Positions 8,856 through 17,020 of a DNA stretch of 36,654 nt are shown here, in pieces. A program made the translations under genes and the position numbers. The notes beneath the pieces are model-generated. The model had not been told where the DNA came from. It did no database searches and was given only the letters and a program-made list of their open reading frames with translations. How positions within the stretch are numbered: the first letter of the stretch is position 1; each line of letters opens with the position of its first letter. The stretch covers positions 1 through 36,654 of the forward strand of contig SVMH01000019.1 in NCBI GenBank assembly GCA_015067525.1, read 5' to 3'. This DNA is from Oscillospiraceae bacterium. Its GTDB lineage: Bacteria > Bacillota > Clostridia > Oscillospirales > Oscillospiraceae.

Positions 8856-8903
8856 AAAAACACCGTCCTATGTAGATTTGACTACATTGTGGACGGTGTT
8901 TTT
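8856..8903 (-). terminator. Terminator-like hairpin between ispE and spoIIR
   Basis: A 13-bp stem (8856-8868 with 8891-8903) capped by an inner 5-bp stem (8871-8875 with 8882-8886). Read on the minus strand it ends in a run of T residues immediately before the spoIIR ATG. It would end the ispE operon and also buries the putative spoIIR ribosome binding site. Confidence 0.65.
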
Positions 8904-8908
8904 GCATT

Positions 8909-9760
8909 TTATACACTTTTGGCCAGCCAAGTGTGGGGGAATTCTTCCTTCATCGCCTCGCAGGCGGACACAGCCGTTTCTTCCTCAGCAAAAAGGCCGA
9001 ACACAGCGCTGCCGCTGCCGCTCATGCAGGCGCGCACAGCGCCCAGCTCGCAAAGCCGCCGGCGGATGGAGGGTACGGCGCTGTTCTCCGGCAGAACATA
9101 TTCAAAGATGTTGCCGATGCGCTGCGCCACAGCATGCAGATCCTTCTCCTTCAGCGCCTGCAGCATGGCCTCCGTGTCGATGGTGCACTGGGGCTGCTCA
9201 TCGTCGATGCGGCGGTACATAGCAGCGGTGGAATAGGACTCCTCCGGCTTGCACAGCACCAGCCAGCACGCAGGCATGGACGCCTTCTTGATCAGCTGTT
9301 CGCCACGGCCCAGCACCAGCGTGGTGCCGCCGCAAATGCAGTACGGCACGTCGCTGCCCAGACGGATGGAGATGCGCTCCAGCTCCCGCAGCGTCATGTT
9401 GGGGGCATAGATCTGCCGCAGGGCGCGCAGCACGGCTGCCGCATCGCTGCTGCCGCCGCCCAAACCCGCCTGCATAGGGATATGCTTTTCCAGATGGATG
9501 TGCACGCCGTCACACTCGATGCCGAAATGGCTGAAAAACAGCTGCGCGGCACGGTATGCAAGGTTGGCCTCATCGCAGGCCAGTGCAGGGTCACTGCAGG
9601 TCAGGGTGATTCCCTCCCCTGCGCCGCTCTCCACCGTAATCACGTCGCACAGCGCCGCGCCGGTCATGACAGAGATCACATCGTGATAGCCGTCAGGGTG
9701 CTTTTTACCCACATCCAGCGTCAGATTCAGTTTGGCCGGTGCCAGTTCCACTACTCTCAT
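8909..9760 (-). CDS. ispE: 4-diphosphocytidyl-2-C-methyl-D-erythritol kinase
   Basis: GHMP-family kinase that phosphorylates CDP-methylerythritol in the MEP isoprenoid pathway (cytoplasm). It has 283 residues, normal for the family. Motifs in order: APAKLNLTLDV at the N-terminus, the glycine-rich ATP loop PMQAGLGGGSSDAAAVL (about 94-110), LGSDVPYCICGG, and the C-terminal MSGSGSAVFGLF. The ATG at 9760 has an AAAGGAGA ribosome binding site and overlaps the stop codon of the upstream membrane-protein gene in an ATGA arrangement, so translation is probably coupled. In many Firmicutes ispE lies near purR or spoVG; here it is instead downstream of a DUF1015 gene. Confidence 0.96.
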   Translation of the reverse strand: MRVVELAPAKLNLTLDVGKKHPDGYHDVISVMTGAALCDVITVESGAGEGITLTCSDPALACDEANLAYRAAQLFFSHFGIECDGVHIHLEKHIPMQAGLGGGSSDAAAVLRALRQIYAPNMTLRELERISIRLGSDVPYCICGGTTLVLGRGEQLIKKASMPACWLVLCKPEESYSTAAMYRRIDDEQPQCTIDTEAMLQALKEKDLHAVAQRIGNIFEYVLPENSAVPSIRRRLCELGAVRACMSGSGSAVFGLFAEEETAVSACEAMKEEFPHTWLAKSV

Positions 9761-10122
9761 GCACGGTCTCCTTTATCTTCAGTCTCTTCGTCGTCAAAAT
9801 ATTCCTTCAGCGCCCGCTCAATGGGCAACATCAACAGAACAGCGCCCAGCAATTCCAGCGCCACTGCGCCATACAGCAGCCACTGCTGCACATTTGCCGG
9901 CAGCAGCCGCACGCTGCTCATCACCATGAAAGCCAGTGCAGCAAAGGCCAGTCCCACCTGCCACAGCAGCTGCCGCAGCTGCCTGTCGGCAAATTGCTGC
10001 CGCTCCTCATCCATGGGGCCACTGAAGCTGTGATAATGAAAACCGGGAATACCGCGGCCCAAAAGGCCCAGAAGCACCATCAGTACCGGCAGGATAAAGG
10101 CCGGCCACCAGATCATCCACAT
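9757..10122 (-). CDS. Small three-helix membrane protein, unknown function
   Basis: A 121-residue protein not assigned to a family. Three hydrophobic segments are visible: residues 2-22 (Trp-rich), about 54-70 and about 83-100. A hydrophilic loop with FSGPMDEERQQFADRQ lies between the first two, and the C-terminus is acidic (DDEETEDKGD). The overall plan recalls SdpI-like small membrane proteins, but no diagnostic motif was recognised. The ATG at 10122 has a GAGAGGTGA ribosome binding site. It lies 21 bases after the DUF1015 gene and overlaps ispE by ATGA, so it is the middle gene of a three-gene operon. Confidence 0.8.
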   Translation of the reverse strand: MWMIWWPAFILPVLMVLLGLLGRGIPGFHYHSFSGPMDEERQQFADRQLRQLLWQVGLAFAALAFMVMSSVRLLPANVQQWLLYGAVALELLGAVLLMLPIERALKEYFDDEETEDKGDRA

Positions 10123-10143
10123 AACATCACCTCTCGCGCCGCG

Positions 10144-11427
10144 TTATTTCACGATGCGGCGGCTTTCGATGTAATAGCGCTTATCCTGCGCATGGCCCAT
10201 GGAAAAGGTCTTACGGGGCAGCACACCGTCTGCCATAACGGTCTTGAAGAGCTGCTCCTTGCCCATGGCAGGCAGCAAAAAGCCCATATTGTCCCGCTCG
10301 GCGCCCAGCTGGCGCGTCACATCGTCGCCGTGGATATAGTCTACTTCGCCGCCAAACTCCCGGATATACCGATCCAGAAAGCTCTGCAGCGTACCCACCG
10401 CCAGCTGCATCATGGGGTCGGGAACCGTCACGCACGCCTCATAACCCTCGTATACCACGCCGATGGTATGGCCTTCGCCGCGGCCCTCGTAGGCATTAGG
10501 GAAAAGCTGGCGGAACTTATGCATCAGGTGCTCCGGATCCACGCCGAACAGCACACGGTGGATGGGCTCAAACTGCAGGGCGTCATCGTGGTTGTTCACC
10601 ACTTCCACCAACGCATAGCGTGCGGGCAGCGCGCGGCTTTCCTCTTCCGTGAGGCCCTTTTTCTGCTCTTCATAGCAGGCCTTGGCCGTGGCCAGCGAGT
10701 GGTTGCCGTCACCCACAGCGAAGAGGAGCGGTGCGGCGTCACCGGCGCCGTATTTGGCTTCCAGCTCTTCCCTGTCGGTCAGATGCAGCAGCGCGTCCGC
10801 CACAGCGTCCTGCTGCGCTTTGCTCACAGCAAAGGCGCGGATATGGCCGCCATGCTGCATCAAATCAAAGTCATACAGCGCTTCCATGCCGTCGGCCGCA
10901 GACGTCAGCGGCTCGATCACCGTGCGCTTGGGGTCATCGATCAACAGCATGACGTGGGGCAGCTCAATGGGAGCGCCGCGGCGCACCTTGGCACGGGGCG
11001 GAATGCGGTCCAGCACCGTGCCCTCCGTGGCGCGGATCAGGGCGCCGGAACCGGGGGTGAAATCGTACTGCTCCAGATCCACCATGCCGATGAGTCCGTG
11101 GCGCACGCGGCCGTCGGACTGGGTGCGCTCGATATAGATGAGGGATTCCTGCAGGCAGGTGAAAATGCCCTCATCCAGATAACGCTGCATCGTCCCGTTG
11201 ATGGCGGCGATCTGTTCATCCACGTTGTCGTCCTTCAGCCGTGCCTCCGGCAAAATCAGACGCAGCGCGGAGGGGGCTTCCCCCACGGTTTCCTCCACCG
11301 CAGCCCAATACTCCGGCTCGGAGGTAAACTGGTCGCAGGCCACCACGGCCCACTTGGTCATATCACAATCCTTCGGCAGCAGGATATCGGCGGGATAAAA
11401 GCCCAGCTTCCGGAATTTTTCGTTCAT
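10144..11427 (-). CDS. DUF1015 family protein
   Basis: A 427-residue soluble protein of the DUF1015 family (COG4198). Recognition rests on the N-terminal LGFYPADILLP and KWAVVACDQFTSEPEYW, the central VGDGNHSLATAKACYEE and ALVEVVNNHDDAL, which are strongly conserved in the family. The biochemical role is not established; homologues in clostridia are often reported near serine biosynthesis genes, but none is present here. The ATG at 11427 is chosen over an in-frame ATG eight codons upstream because of its AAGGAGGAG ribosome binding site. It heads the operon with the small membrane protein and ispE, under a good promoter at 11466-11495. Confidence 0.88.
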   Translation of the reverse strand: MNEKFRKLGFYPADILLPKDCDMTKWAVVACDQFTSEPEYWAAVEETVGEAPSALRLILPEARLKDDNVDEQIAAINGTMQRYLDEGIFTCLQESLIYIERTQSDGRVRHGLIGMVDLEQYDFTPGSGALIRATEGTVLDRIPPRAKVRRGAPIELPHVMLLIDDPKRTVIEPLTSAADGMEALYDFDLMQHGGHIRAFAVSKAQQDAVADALLHLTDREELEAKYGAGDAAPLLFAVGDGNHSLATAKACYEEQKKGLTEEESRALPARYALVEVVNNHDDALQFEPIHRVLFGVDPEHLMHKFRQLFPNAYEGRGEGHTIGVVYEGYEACVTVPDPMMQLAVGTLQSFLDRYIREFGGEVDYIHGDDVTRQLGAERDNMGFLLPAMGKEQLFKTVMADGVLPRKTFSMGHAQDKRYYIESRRIVK

Positions 11428-11465
11428 GTTGCTCCTCCTTGCGTGTCGCATTATGGTGCATGTTG

Positions 11466-11495
11466 ATTATACAATATTTCCGCCGTTCTTTTCAA
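11466..11495 (-). promoter_or_regulatory. Predicted promoter of the DUF1015-ispE operon
   Basis: Minus-strand TTGAAA (11495-11490), 18-base spacer, TATAAT (11471-11466). The leader is about 35 bases and contains no obvious structure. Confidence 0.7.
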
Positions 11496-11548
11496 TCGTC
11501 AGCGCTCATAAGCCTGCGGGAAAATCGGGCGTGCTTTCAATGCTTTTT

Positions 11549-11578
11549 GTATAAAACCTGCCATTTGCGGAAACATAG
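11549..11578 (+). promoter_or_regulatory. Possible sigmaF-like promoter of the DUF378 gene
   Basis: GTATA (11549-11553), 15-base spacer, GGAAACATAG (11569-11578) resembles the forespore sigmaF pattern (GYWTA and GGnrAnAnTR) with one mismatch. No convincing housekeeping promoter was found in this gap. Tentative. Confidence 0.25.
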
Positions 11579-11608
11579 GGTACAGAATCTTTTTCAGGAG
11601 GTTTCATT

Positions 11609-11812
11609 ATGAAGATCGTGGACCGCATCGCTCTGGTGCTGACCATCGTGGGCGCCCTGAACTGGGGCGGCGTGGGATTGTTCGGCTTTGACTGCGTGGC
11701 GTTCTTATGCGGCGGCCAGACGGCTGTGATCAGCCGCATCATCTACTCTTTGGTCGGCATCGCAGGTCTGTGGTGCATTACGCTGCTGTTCCGTGAAGAC
11801 GACCCGGCATAA
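11609..11812 (+). CDS. DUF378 family small membrane protein (YuzA-like)
   Basis: A 67-residue protein with two membrane helices (about 6-26 and 42-62). The N-terminal signature IVGALNWGGVGLFGFDCVAF is the DUF378 motif (ALNWGLVGLF in homologues), and the second helix ends near FREDD. The function of the family is unknown; Bacillus YuzA is a small membrane protein of this type. The start has an AGGAGG ribosome binding site seven bases upstream. It is a single-gene unit flanked by the DUF1015 operon (divergent) and rqcH (convergent), and is closed by a hairpin terminator. Confidence 0.9.
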   Translation: MKIVDRIALVLTIVGALNWGGVGLFGFDCVAFLCGGQTAVISRIIYSLVGIAGLWCITLLFREDDPA

Positions 11813-11818
11813 CAAAAG

Positions 11819-11844
11819 AAGAGACCGCTTGGACGCGGTCTCTT
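11819..11844. terminator. Bidirectional terminator
   Basis: Ten-bp stem (11819-11828 with 11835-11844), six-base loop, followed by TCTC; serves the DUF378 gene and the convergent rqcH gene, whose stop lies at 11847. Confidence 0.75.
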
Positions 11845-11846
11845 TC

Positions 11847-13586
11847 TCATTTCACATGCAGCCTCTTTGCCAGCTCGGCGTCCGGCGCCACGTACATGGT
11901 CTGATACGTGGTATAGATCACCATACCGGGCTTGGCGCCCGCCGACTTTTTCACATAGCGCGCCGGCGTATAGTCCACCGGCACCTTGCCGCTCTCACGG
12001 CCCTGGGAGTAGTAAGCCGCCAGCACAGCCGCCTCTTCCAGACTCTTTTCGTCCGGCTCGGCGCCTTCGGTACATAAAATCACGTGGGATCCGTGGATCT
12101 TCTGGGTGTGGAGCCAGATGTCCCGCCCCTGCGCCACCTTGCACGTCAGCTGGTCGTTCTGCTTGTTGCTGCGCCCCACCAAGATCCGCAGACCTGCGGA
12201 GGAACGGAATTCCCGTGGCTTGGAGGCCCGCTGGAAGCCGGGCTGCTTTTTGCCGCGGCTGCGGATATAGCCGCCGTCGGTGAGCTCGGCGCGGATGTCG
12301 TTGAAATCCTGCTCGGCCTCCGCCTGCTGCAGCTGCTGCAGCACGCTTTCCAGATAAGTCAGTTCTTCCCTGCCCCGCTGCAGCTGCTCGGTCAGGATCT
12401 TCTCCGCCGTCTTGGCCTTGTTATATTGCTTGAAATACTTGGCGGCGTTCTCCTGCGGAGAAAGGCGGGGATCCAGTCGGATCTCCACACAGGGGCAGTC
12501 CGGCTCATAGTAGTTTTCCACCGTGATCTTGCCTGCGCCGCGCTCCATGCGGTAGAAATTGGCGGTCAGCAGCTCGCCGCAGATGCGCAGCTTGTCACGG
12601 TCCTGCGTCTGGGCGTACTCCTTCTCCTGCAGGGCGATCTTGCGGCGCACGCGGTCCCGTGCGTTGGTGACGGTCTTCAGGAGGTCCTGACCCTTCTGGC
12701 GCACACGCTCGGCCTGCTCGCGGCCCTCGTAGAAGCCGTCCAGCATCGCGCTGAAGCTCTCCTCTTCGCGGCAGCGGGCAAAGGCTCCATACTGCTGCAG
12801 CGGAAGGTATGTGAAGTCAGAAAGCTTGTCATCGCGCAGCAGGGTCTGGGGGCGCATCCGCCCCTCATTGACGGCGCACTGCCACGTGCAAAATGCATCC
12901 CACAGCCGCCCCTGTTCCTCCTCGATGCGCGCGTCGGTGCTGCCGCAGGCGCGGTACACCAGTTCCCGCGCCACGAGGGGCGAAATGGCGGTAAAGGTAT
13001 CCAGCAGCCAGCGGTCCAGCTGCGTTTCGGCAGGACACGCATCCAGCAGACGGCGGAATTCATCCTCCTCCACCGCCAGAGGCGACAGCTTCTCCTGCGC
13101 CGGCGGCAAGTGATAGTAAAGACCCGGCAGCACCTGCCGCTGCTGCGACATTTCAAAGTCCACGCGGCGCATACAGTCGATGACACGGCCGTCGGGCGCC
13201 ACCAGAATCAGGTTGGAATGGCGGCCCATGCACTCCAGCACCAGTCGGTACTGGCTCATCTCACCCAGTTCGTCCATGGCGTCTATGGTCAGCGTCACCA
13301 CGCGCTCCAGTGGCGCCTGCTCCACATCCACGATGCGGCCGCCGCCGATATACTTGCGCAGCAGCATACAGAACATGGGCGGCTGGGCGGGATTGTCCCG
13401 CAGCTGGGCCGTCAGGTGGATGCGCGGCTGGTTGGCGCCGGCATTGAGCAGCAAACGCCGGCTGCCGCGCAGCAGCAGAATGATCTGGTCGCGGGCCGGC
13501 TGCTGGATCTTTTCAATTCGGCTGCCCACCAGCTGGGGGCGGATCTCCTCCACCACAGCGCGCAGGCAAATGGCATCCAGCGGCAT
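11847..13586 (-). CDS. rqcH: Ribosome quality-control protein RqcH (NFACT/Rqc2 homologue, formerly FbpA)
   Basis: In Bacillus RqcH binds stalled 50S subunits and, with tRNA-Ala, adds C-terminal alanine tails that mark incomplete proteins for degradation. The 579-residue protein has the NFACT-N region (starting MPLDAICLRAVVEEI), a long central coiled-coil stretch rich in charged residues (about 270-420), and a C-terminal NFACT-R/DUF814 domain with ILVGRSNKQND and DIWLHTQKIHGSHVIL. At the position of the Asp-Arg pair implicated in tRNA binding the sequence reads PLERVV, a Glu-Arg, a conservative variant. The start lies four bases after the mrnC stop and its ribosome binding site GGAGGAG is inside the end of mrnC, so the two genes are cotranscribed. 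A tRNA-Ala gene also lies in the window, but not next to this one. Confidence 0.93.
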   Translation of the reverse strand: MPLDAICLRAVVEEIRPQLVGSRIEKIQQPARDQIILLLRGSRRLLLNAGANQPRIHLTAQLRDNPAQPPMFCMLLRKYIGGGRIVDVEQAPLERVVTLTIDAMDELGEMSQYRLVLECMGRHSNLILVAPDGRVIDCMRRVDFEMSQQRQVLPGLYYHLPPAQEKLSPLAVEEDEFRRLLDACPAETQLDRWLLDTFTAISPLVARELVYRACGSTDARIEEEQGRLWDAFCTWQCAVNEGRMRPQTLLRDDKLSDFTYLPLQQYGAFARCREEESFSAMLDGFYEGREQAERVRQKGQDLLKTVTNARDRVRRKIALQEKEYAQTQDRDKLRICGELLTANFYRMERGAGKITVENYYEPDCPCVEIRLDPRLSPQENAAKYFKQYNKAKTAEKILTEQLQRGREELTYLESVLQQLQQAEAEQDFNDIRAELTDGGYIRSRGKKQPGFQRASKPREFRSSAGLRILVGRSNKQNDQLTCKVAQGRDIWLHTQKIHGSHVILCTEGAEPDEKSLEEAAVLAAYYSQGRESGKVPVDYTPARYVKKSAGAKPGMVIYTTYQTMYVAPDAELAKRLHVK

Positions 13587-13589
13587 TTC

Positions 13590-13991
13590 TTACTCCTCCA
13601 TGATCCGGGCAAACAGTTCTTCAATACGCGCCTTTTCGCCCCGCAGATACAGCCAGCCAAACAGGGCTTCCAGCGCCGTGGCCTGCTGATATTCGGAGCG
13701 GCTGGCGTGCTGCGGAATGGAATGCACATTGGCATTGCGGCCGCGACGAAAGACCGCTTGCTCTTCTTCCGTCAGCACGGGGAGGATCTTCTCTGCGGCC
13801 TCAGCCTGTGCCGGTGCACGCACCAGTTCCACCGTAGCGCGGTGCAGCCCCTTGCCGGTGGCTTTCCCGTGGGCGCACAGGTAGGTGCGCACCAGCAGCT
13901 CATACACAGCGTCGCCCAAATGGGCAAGGCCAATGCTGCTGATGGCGCGGATCTCATCTTCGGGCATTTGAATGGAAAAATACTCGGTCAT
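13590..13991 (-). CDS. mrnC: Mini-ribonuclease 3
   Basis: RNase III-like enzyme lacking a double-strand RNA-binding domain; in Bacillus it matures the ends of 23S rRNA. The 133-residue protein has the catalytic signature GLAHLGDAVYELLVR (about 22-36) and the second acidic motif in TALEALFGWLYLRGE near the C-terminus, with the conserved NANVHS segment between them. The ATG at 13991 (MTEYFSIQM) has a GAGGAA ribosome binding site; the longer open frame upstream crosses the divergent promoter region and is rejected. First gene of the mrnC-rqcH operon. Confidence 0.94.
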   Translation of the reverse strand: MTEYFSIQMPEDEIRAISSIGLAHLGDAVYELLVRTYLCAHGKATGKGLHRATVELVRAPAQAEAAEKILPVLTEEEQAVFRRGRNANVHSIPQHASRSEYQQATALEALFGWLYLRGEKARIEELFARIMEE

Positions 13992-14024
13992 ATCACATTT
14001 CCTCGTACGAATGATATCCTGTTT

Positions 14025-14053
14025 AGTATGGCACCGATTTGCATTTTTCGCAA
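14025..14053 (-). promoter_or_regulatory. Predicted promoter of mrnC-rqcH
   Basis: Minus-strand TTGCGA (14053-14048), 17-base spacer, CATACT (14030-14025). Lies back to back with the promoter of the divergent DUF6062 gene. Confidence 0.5.
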
Positions 14054-14063
14054 GTGTTTTCCC

Positions 14064-14092
14064 TTGTGTTTTTCCGCTGTACAGGCTATACT
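14064..14092 (+). promoter_or_regulatory. Predicted promoter of the DUF6062 gene
   Basis: TTGTGT (14064-14069), 17-base spacer, TATACT (14087-14092); start codon 28 bases downstream. Confidence 0.65.
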
Positions 14093-14119
14093 GGTGCAAA
14101 GACACAAGGAGGACGCACC

Positions 14120-14875
14120 ATGAAGGAACAGCTCCACACCATCCCCGTCAACGAGGCTTTTGACTCCGGCGACGAATGCCCGTTTTGCTACCTGCAGCGT
14201 CAGGTGGAACAGCGCACCATCCGCTATGTGGCCGGCCCCGGCGCCAGCTATATGGAGCCGGATGTGCGTCTTGCCACCGACAAGGCCGGTTTCTGCCGTG
14301 AGCATATGAAAAAGCTCTATGATTTCGGCAACACCCTTGGCGGCGCGCTGATCCTGCAGACCCACTACGCCCGTCTTCTCGAGCAGTTCCAGCAAGACGC
14401 GGCCAAGTTCGCACCGCCCGGCAAGAAAAACCTGCTGGGAAAGCGAAAGGGCGGCGAAGCCTCCGATCTGCCCCAGCGGATCCGGCAGCAGTCCTGCTCC
14501 TGCTTCGTCTGTGACAAGATCAGCTACAACATGGACCGCTATTACCACACCTTCTGCGTGCTGACCAAGGAGGCGGAATTCCGCGCCAAGGTGGAGTCCT
14601 GCAAGGGCTTCTGCCTGCGGCATTTCGGCGAACTGCTGGCCTCTGCCGAGGAGCGGCTGCCCAACAGCCAGTACGAGTGGTTCTACGAAACCGTATTCCC
14701 CCTGATGGAACAGCATCTGCTGCGCGTCAAGGAGGATCTGGACTGGCTCATCGCCAAGTACGATTACCGCAACACCTCCGCCCCCTGGAAAAACTCGCAG
14801 GATGCGCTCAAGCGCGCCATGCAGAAGATCGAAGGCGTCTACCCCGCCGATCCACCTTTCAAGATGGAAAAATGA
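14120..14875 (+). CDS. DUF6062 family cysteine-rich protein
   Basis: A 251-residue soluble protein that resembles the DUF6062 family of Firmicutes. It is built on four cysteine/histidine modules: CPFC (20-23), a GFCREH segment, CSCFVC in the middle, and CKGFCLRH; two further regions look like repeats of the same unit (CxxC followed later by FCxxH). This suggests an internal duplication and a metal site, either zinc or Fe-S. No enzyme motif, signal peptide or membrane segment is visible. The ATG at 14120 follows an AAGGAGG ribosome binding site, and the gene has its own promoter and terminator. The cellular role is unknown. Confidence 0.8.
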   Translation: MKEQLHTIPVNEAFDSGDECPFCYLQRQVEQRTIRYVAGPGASYMEPDVRLATDKAGFCREHMKKLYDFGNTLGGALILQTHYARLLEQFQQDAAKFAPPGKKNLLGKRKGGEASDLPQRIRQQSCSCFVCDKISYNMDRYYHTFCVLTKEAEFRAKVESCKGFCLRHFGELLASAEERLPNSQYEWFYETVFPLMEQHLLRVKEDLDWLIAKYDYRNTSAPWKNSQDALKRAMQKIEGVYPADPPFKMEK

Positions 14876-14879
14876 AACT

Positions 14880-14910
14880 CAGCCCCCGAAGCGACCTGCT
14901 TCGGGGGCTG
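14880..14910. terminator. Terminator hairpin between convergent genes
   Basis: Perfect 13-bp GC-rich stem (14880-14892 with 14898-14910), five-base loop. The T-tracts are poor on both sides, but the position between the DUF6062 gene and kup (convergent) fits a terminator. Confidence 0.7.
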
Positions 14911-14921
14911 ATGCTGTGTAT

Positions 14922-16946
14922 TTACCAGTGTTTTTGCGTTTTGTTTTTCTCGTTCCTCTCAACACGCTTGATACGCTCGTTCTGCTTGGGCGGAACGATC
15001 ACCAGCGGCACATTCTCCACAATTAGTGTGGCCGTGTCCAGACCGTACCATGTCATTTTGGAGCCGGCCCACTTGCGGATGACATACTTGGCATTGAGGA
15101 TCTTGGCGTCCAGAGAGCCCAGTACGCCCCACTTGGCAGGCACGATCTTATGGATCACGCCGAACTTAAAGTTACCGACATTAAAGCTGCCGTAGATGGA
15201 GTACTTTCTGTCCTGTAAGGGCAGTTCGCCTTTCTCCTGCAGATCCTGCACGATCTGACGCAAGTAGACGTTGACATGCTGGCTGCACTTGAAACCCAGA
15301 TTGATACGGATATGGAAAATGAAATCTGTGCCGTAGGTCTCCACTTCGTAGGTCATGTCGCCGGGCGTTTCCAGCACATTCATGCTGATAAACCAGTAAG
15401 CGTCCGCACGCTTATGGTCTTTGTCGACGATGGAGAAGAGAATATCACGGTCGATCAGCTCCGGATCGTCATCCTTCACCAGGAAAACCAGATTATTGGC
15501 CATCAACGGCAGGGATTCATCCTTATGCAGCCGTTCCAGAATCGGAATATAGTCGCGCAGCTTCAGCGTGATGCGGAAACGGTTTTCCAGTTGAGTACCG
15601 CGATACCAGATCACCATCAGAATCAGGATCAGCAGCGTCAGCAGTGCTGTGAAATAGCCGCCATGCAGGAACTTGCCCAGACTGGAGACGAAGAAGATCA
15701 CCTCAATGGTGCCAAACACAGCCAAAACCACCCAAGGCAGCAGCTTGCGCTTTCTCACCTTCCGCAGATAGGCAAAGATCAGCAGCGTGGTCATCAGCAT
15801 GGTAATGGTAATAGCCAGACCGTAAGCAGACTCAATTTTGTGGCCACTGCGGAAATACAGCACCACCAGCGTGCAGCCGATCCACATCAGCCAGTTGACC
15901 GAACCGATATACAGCTGTCCCTTGGTGTCCGAAGGATAGCTCATTTCCAGATGAGGCAGCAGATCCAGATGGATCGCCTCGGAAACCAGTGTGTAAGAAC
16001 CGGTAATCAGCGCCTGAGACGCGATCACCGCAGCCATAGCACTGAGGATCACCGCCACGGGGCGCAGGCCCTCCGGCAGCATCTGGAAGAAGGGGTTCAT
16101 GTCCTGCAAGGAGGCCAGCGCCTCGTTGCCCATGTTCCGGATCATCCACGCACCCTGACCCATGTAGTTCAGCACCAGACAGGATTTTACAAAGGGCCAG
16201 CTGAAATAGATGTTTTCCCGTCCCACATGGCCCATGTCGGAATATAACGCTTCGGCACCGGTCGTTGCCAGAAAGACGCTGCCCAGAATCATGAACCCTG
16301 CTTTATTGTAGGAGCTGAACAGCACCTGCACCGCATAAACAGGGTTGAACGCTTTCAGAACCACAGGATACTGCAGCAGCGTTATCACACCGGTCACGCC
16401 CAAAAAAGAGAACCACAGCAGCATCGCAGGGCCGAAGGCCTTGCCGATTTTGCTGGTGCCGGCATGCTGCACAGAGAAGAGGATACAGATGATCGCCAGC
16501 GTGATCAGAACGACCGTCCACTGCCCATCTCCCAAAAACTGATTCATGACCGCGATACTGCGCAGACCTTCCACTGCAGTGGTCACCGTCACCGCAGGCG
16601 TCAGCACGCCGTCAGCCAGCAGAGCCGCGCCACCCAAAATCGCAGGGATCACCAGCCATTTACCGTGGCTTCGAACCAATGCATAGATGGAAAAGATTCC
16701 ACCCTCACCGTGGTTATCCGCCTTCATGGCGATCAGCACATATTTGACGGTGGTCAGCAACGTCACCGTCCAGATCACCAGCGACAGTGCGCCGATAACA
16801 AAATCTTCGTTGATATTGGCAAGGCCGCCGTTGCCCTCCATGATGGACTTCATTACGTACAGCGGCGACGTGCCGATGTCACCATAGACAATACCGATCG
16901 TCACCAAAAATAAACTGAACTGAAACTTCTTCTTTGATGTACTCAT
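14922..16946 (-). CDS. kup: Potassium uptake transporter of the KUP/HAK/KT family
   Basis: Integral membrane K+ (proton-coupled) uptake protein, 674 residues, the typical length. The N-terminus carries the family signature GIVYGDIGTSPLYV (about 18-31), followed by KADNHGEGGIFSIYAL, and about twelve membrane helices extend to roughly residue 455. A cytoplasmic C-terminal domain of about 210 residues follows, ending in a basic tail. The ATG at 16946 has an AAAGGCGG ribosome binding site. The gene is transcribed alone from a strong promoter (17078-17106) and carries a leader of about 125 bases with a conserved-looking hairpin. Kup genes in Firmicutes are often under c-di-AMP control; the leader here does not match the ydaO riboswitch by eye. 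Confidence 0.95.
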   Translation of the reverse strand: MSTSKKKFQFSLFLVTIGIVYGDIGTSPLYVMKSIMEGNGGLANINEDFVIGALSLVIWTVTLLTTVKYVLIAMKADNHGEGGIFSIYALVRSHGKWLVIPAILGGAALLADGVLTPAVTVTTAVEGLRSIAVMNQFLGDGQWTVVLITLAIICILFSVQHAGTSKIGKAFGPAMLLWFSFLGVTGVITLLQYPVVLKAFNPVYAVQVLFSSYNKAGFMILGSVFLATTGAEALYSDMGHVGRENIYFSWPFVKSCLVLNYMGQGAWMIRNMGNEALASLQDMNPFFQMLPEGLRPVAVILSAMAAVIASQALITGSYTLVSEAIHLDLLPHLEMSYPSDTKGQLYIGSVNWLMWIGCTLVVLYFRSGHKIESAYGLAITITMLMTTLLIFAYLRKVRKRKLLPWVVLAVFGTIEVIFFVSSLGKFLHGGYFTALLTLLILILMVIWYRGTQLENRFRITLKLRDYIPILERLHKDESLPLMANNLVFLVKDDDPELIDRDILFSIVDKDHKRADAYWFISMNVLETPGDMTYEVETYGTDFIFHIRINLGFKCSQHVNVYLRQIVQDLQEKGELPLQDRKYSIYGSFNVGNFKFGVIHKIVPAKWGVLGSLDAKILNAKYVIRKWAGSKMTWYGLDTATLIVENVPLVIVPPKQNERIKRVERNEKNKTQKHW

Positions 16947-16980
16947 ACCACATCCGCCTTTTATCTCTCTCCGCAGAACA

Positions 16981-17020
16981 GGGCCACAGCATAAGCACCG
17001 CCACGGTTTACTGTCGCCCC
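16981..17020 (-). promoter_or_regulatory. Structured 5' leader of kup, unassigned
   Basis: Read on the minus strand, a 40-base hairpin closes with GGGC/GCCC and ACAG/CTGT (one G-G mismatch), continues with TAA/TTA and ends in an ACCG-tgg-CGGT apical stem. It lies about 35 bases before the kup ATG and has no following T-run, so it is not a simple terminator. Possibly a protein or ligand binding leader (inference). Confidence 0.4.
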
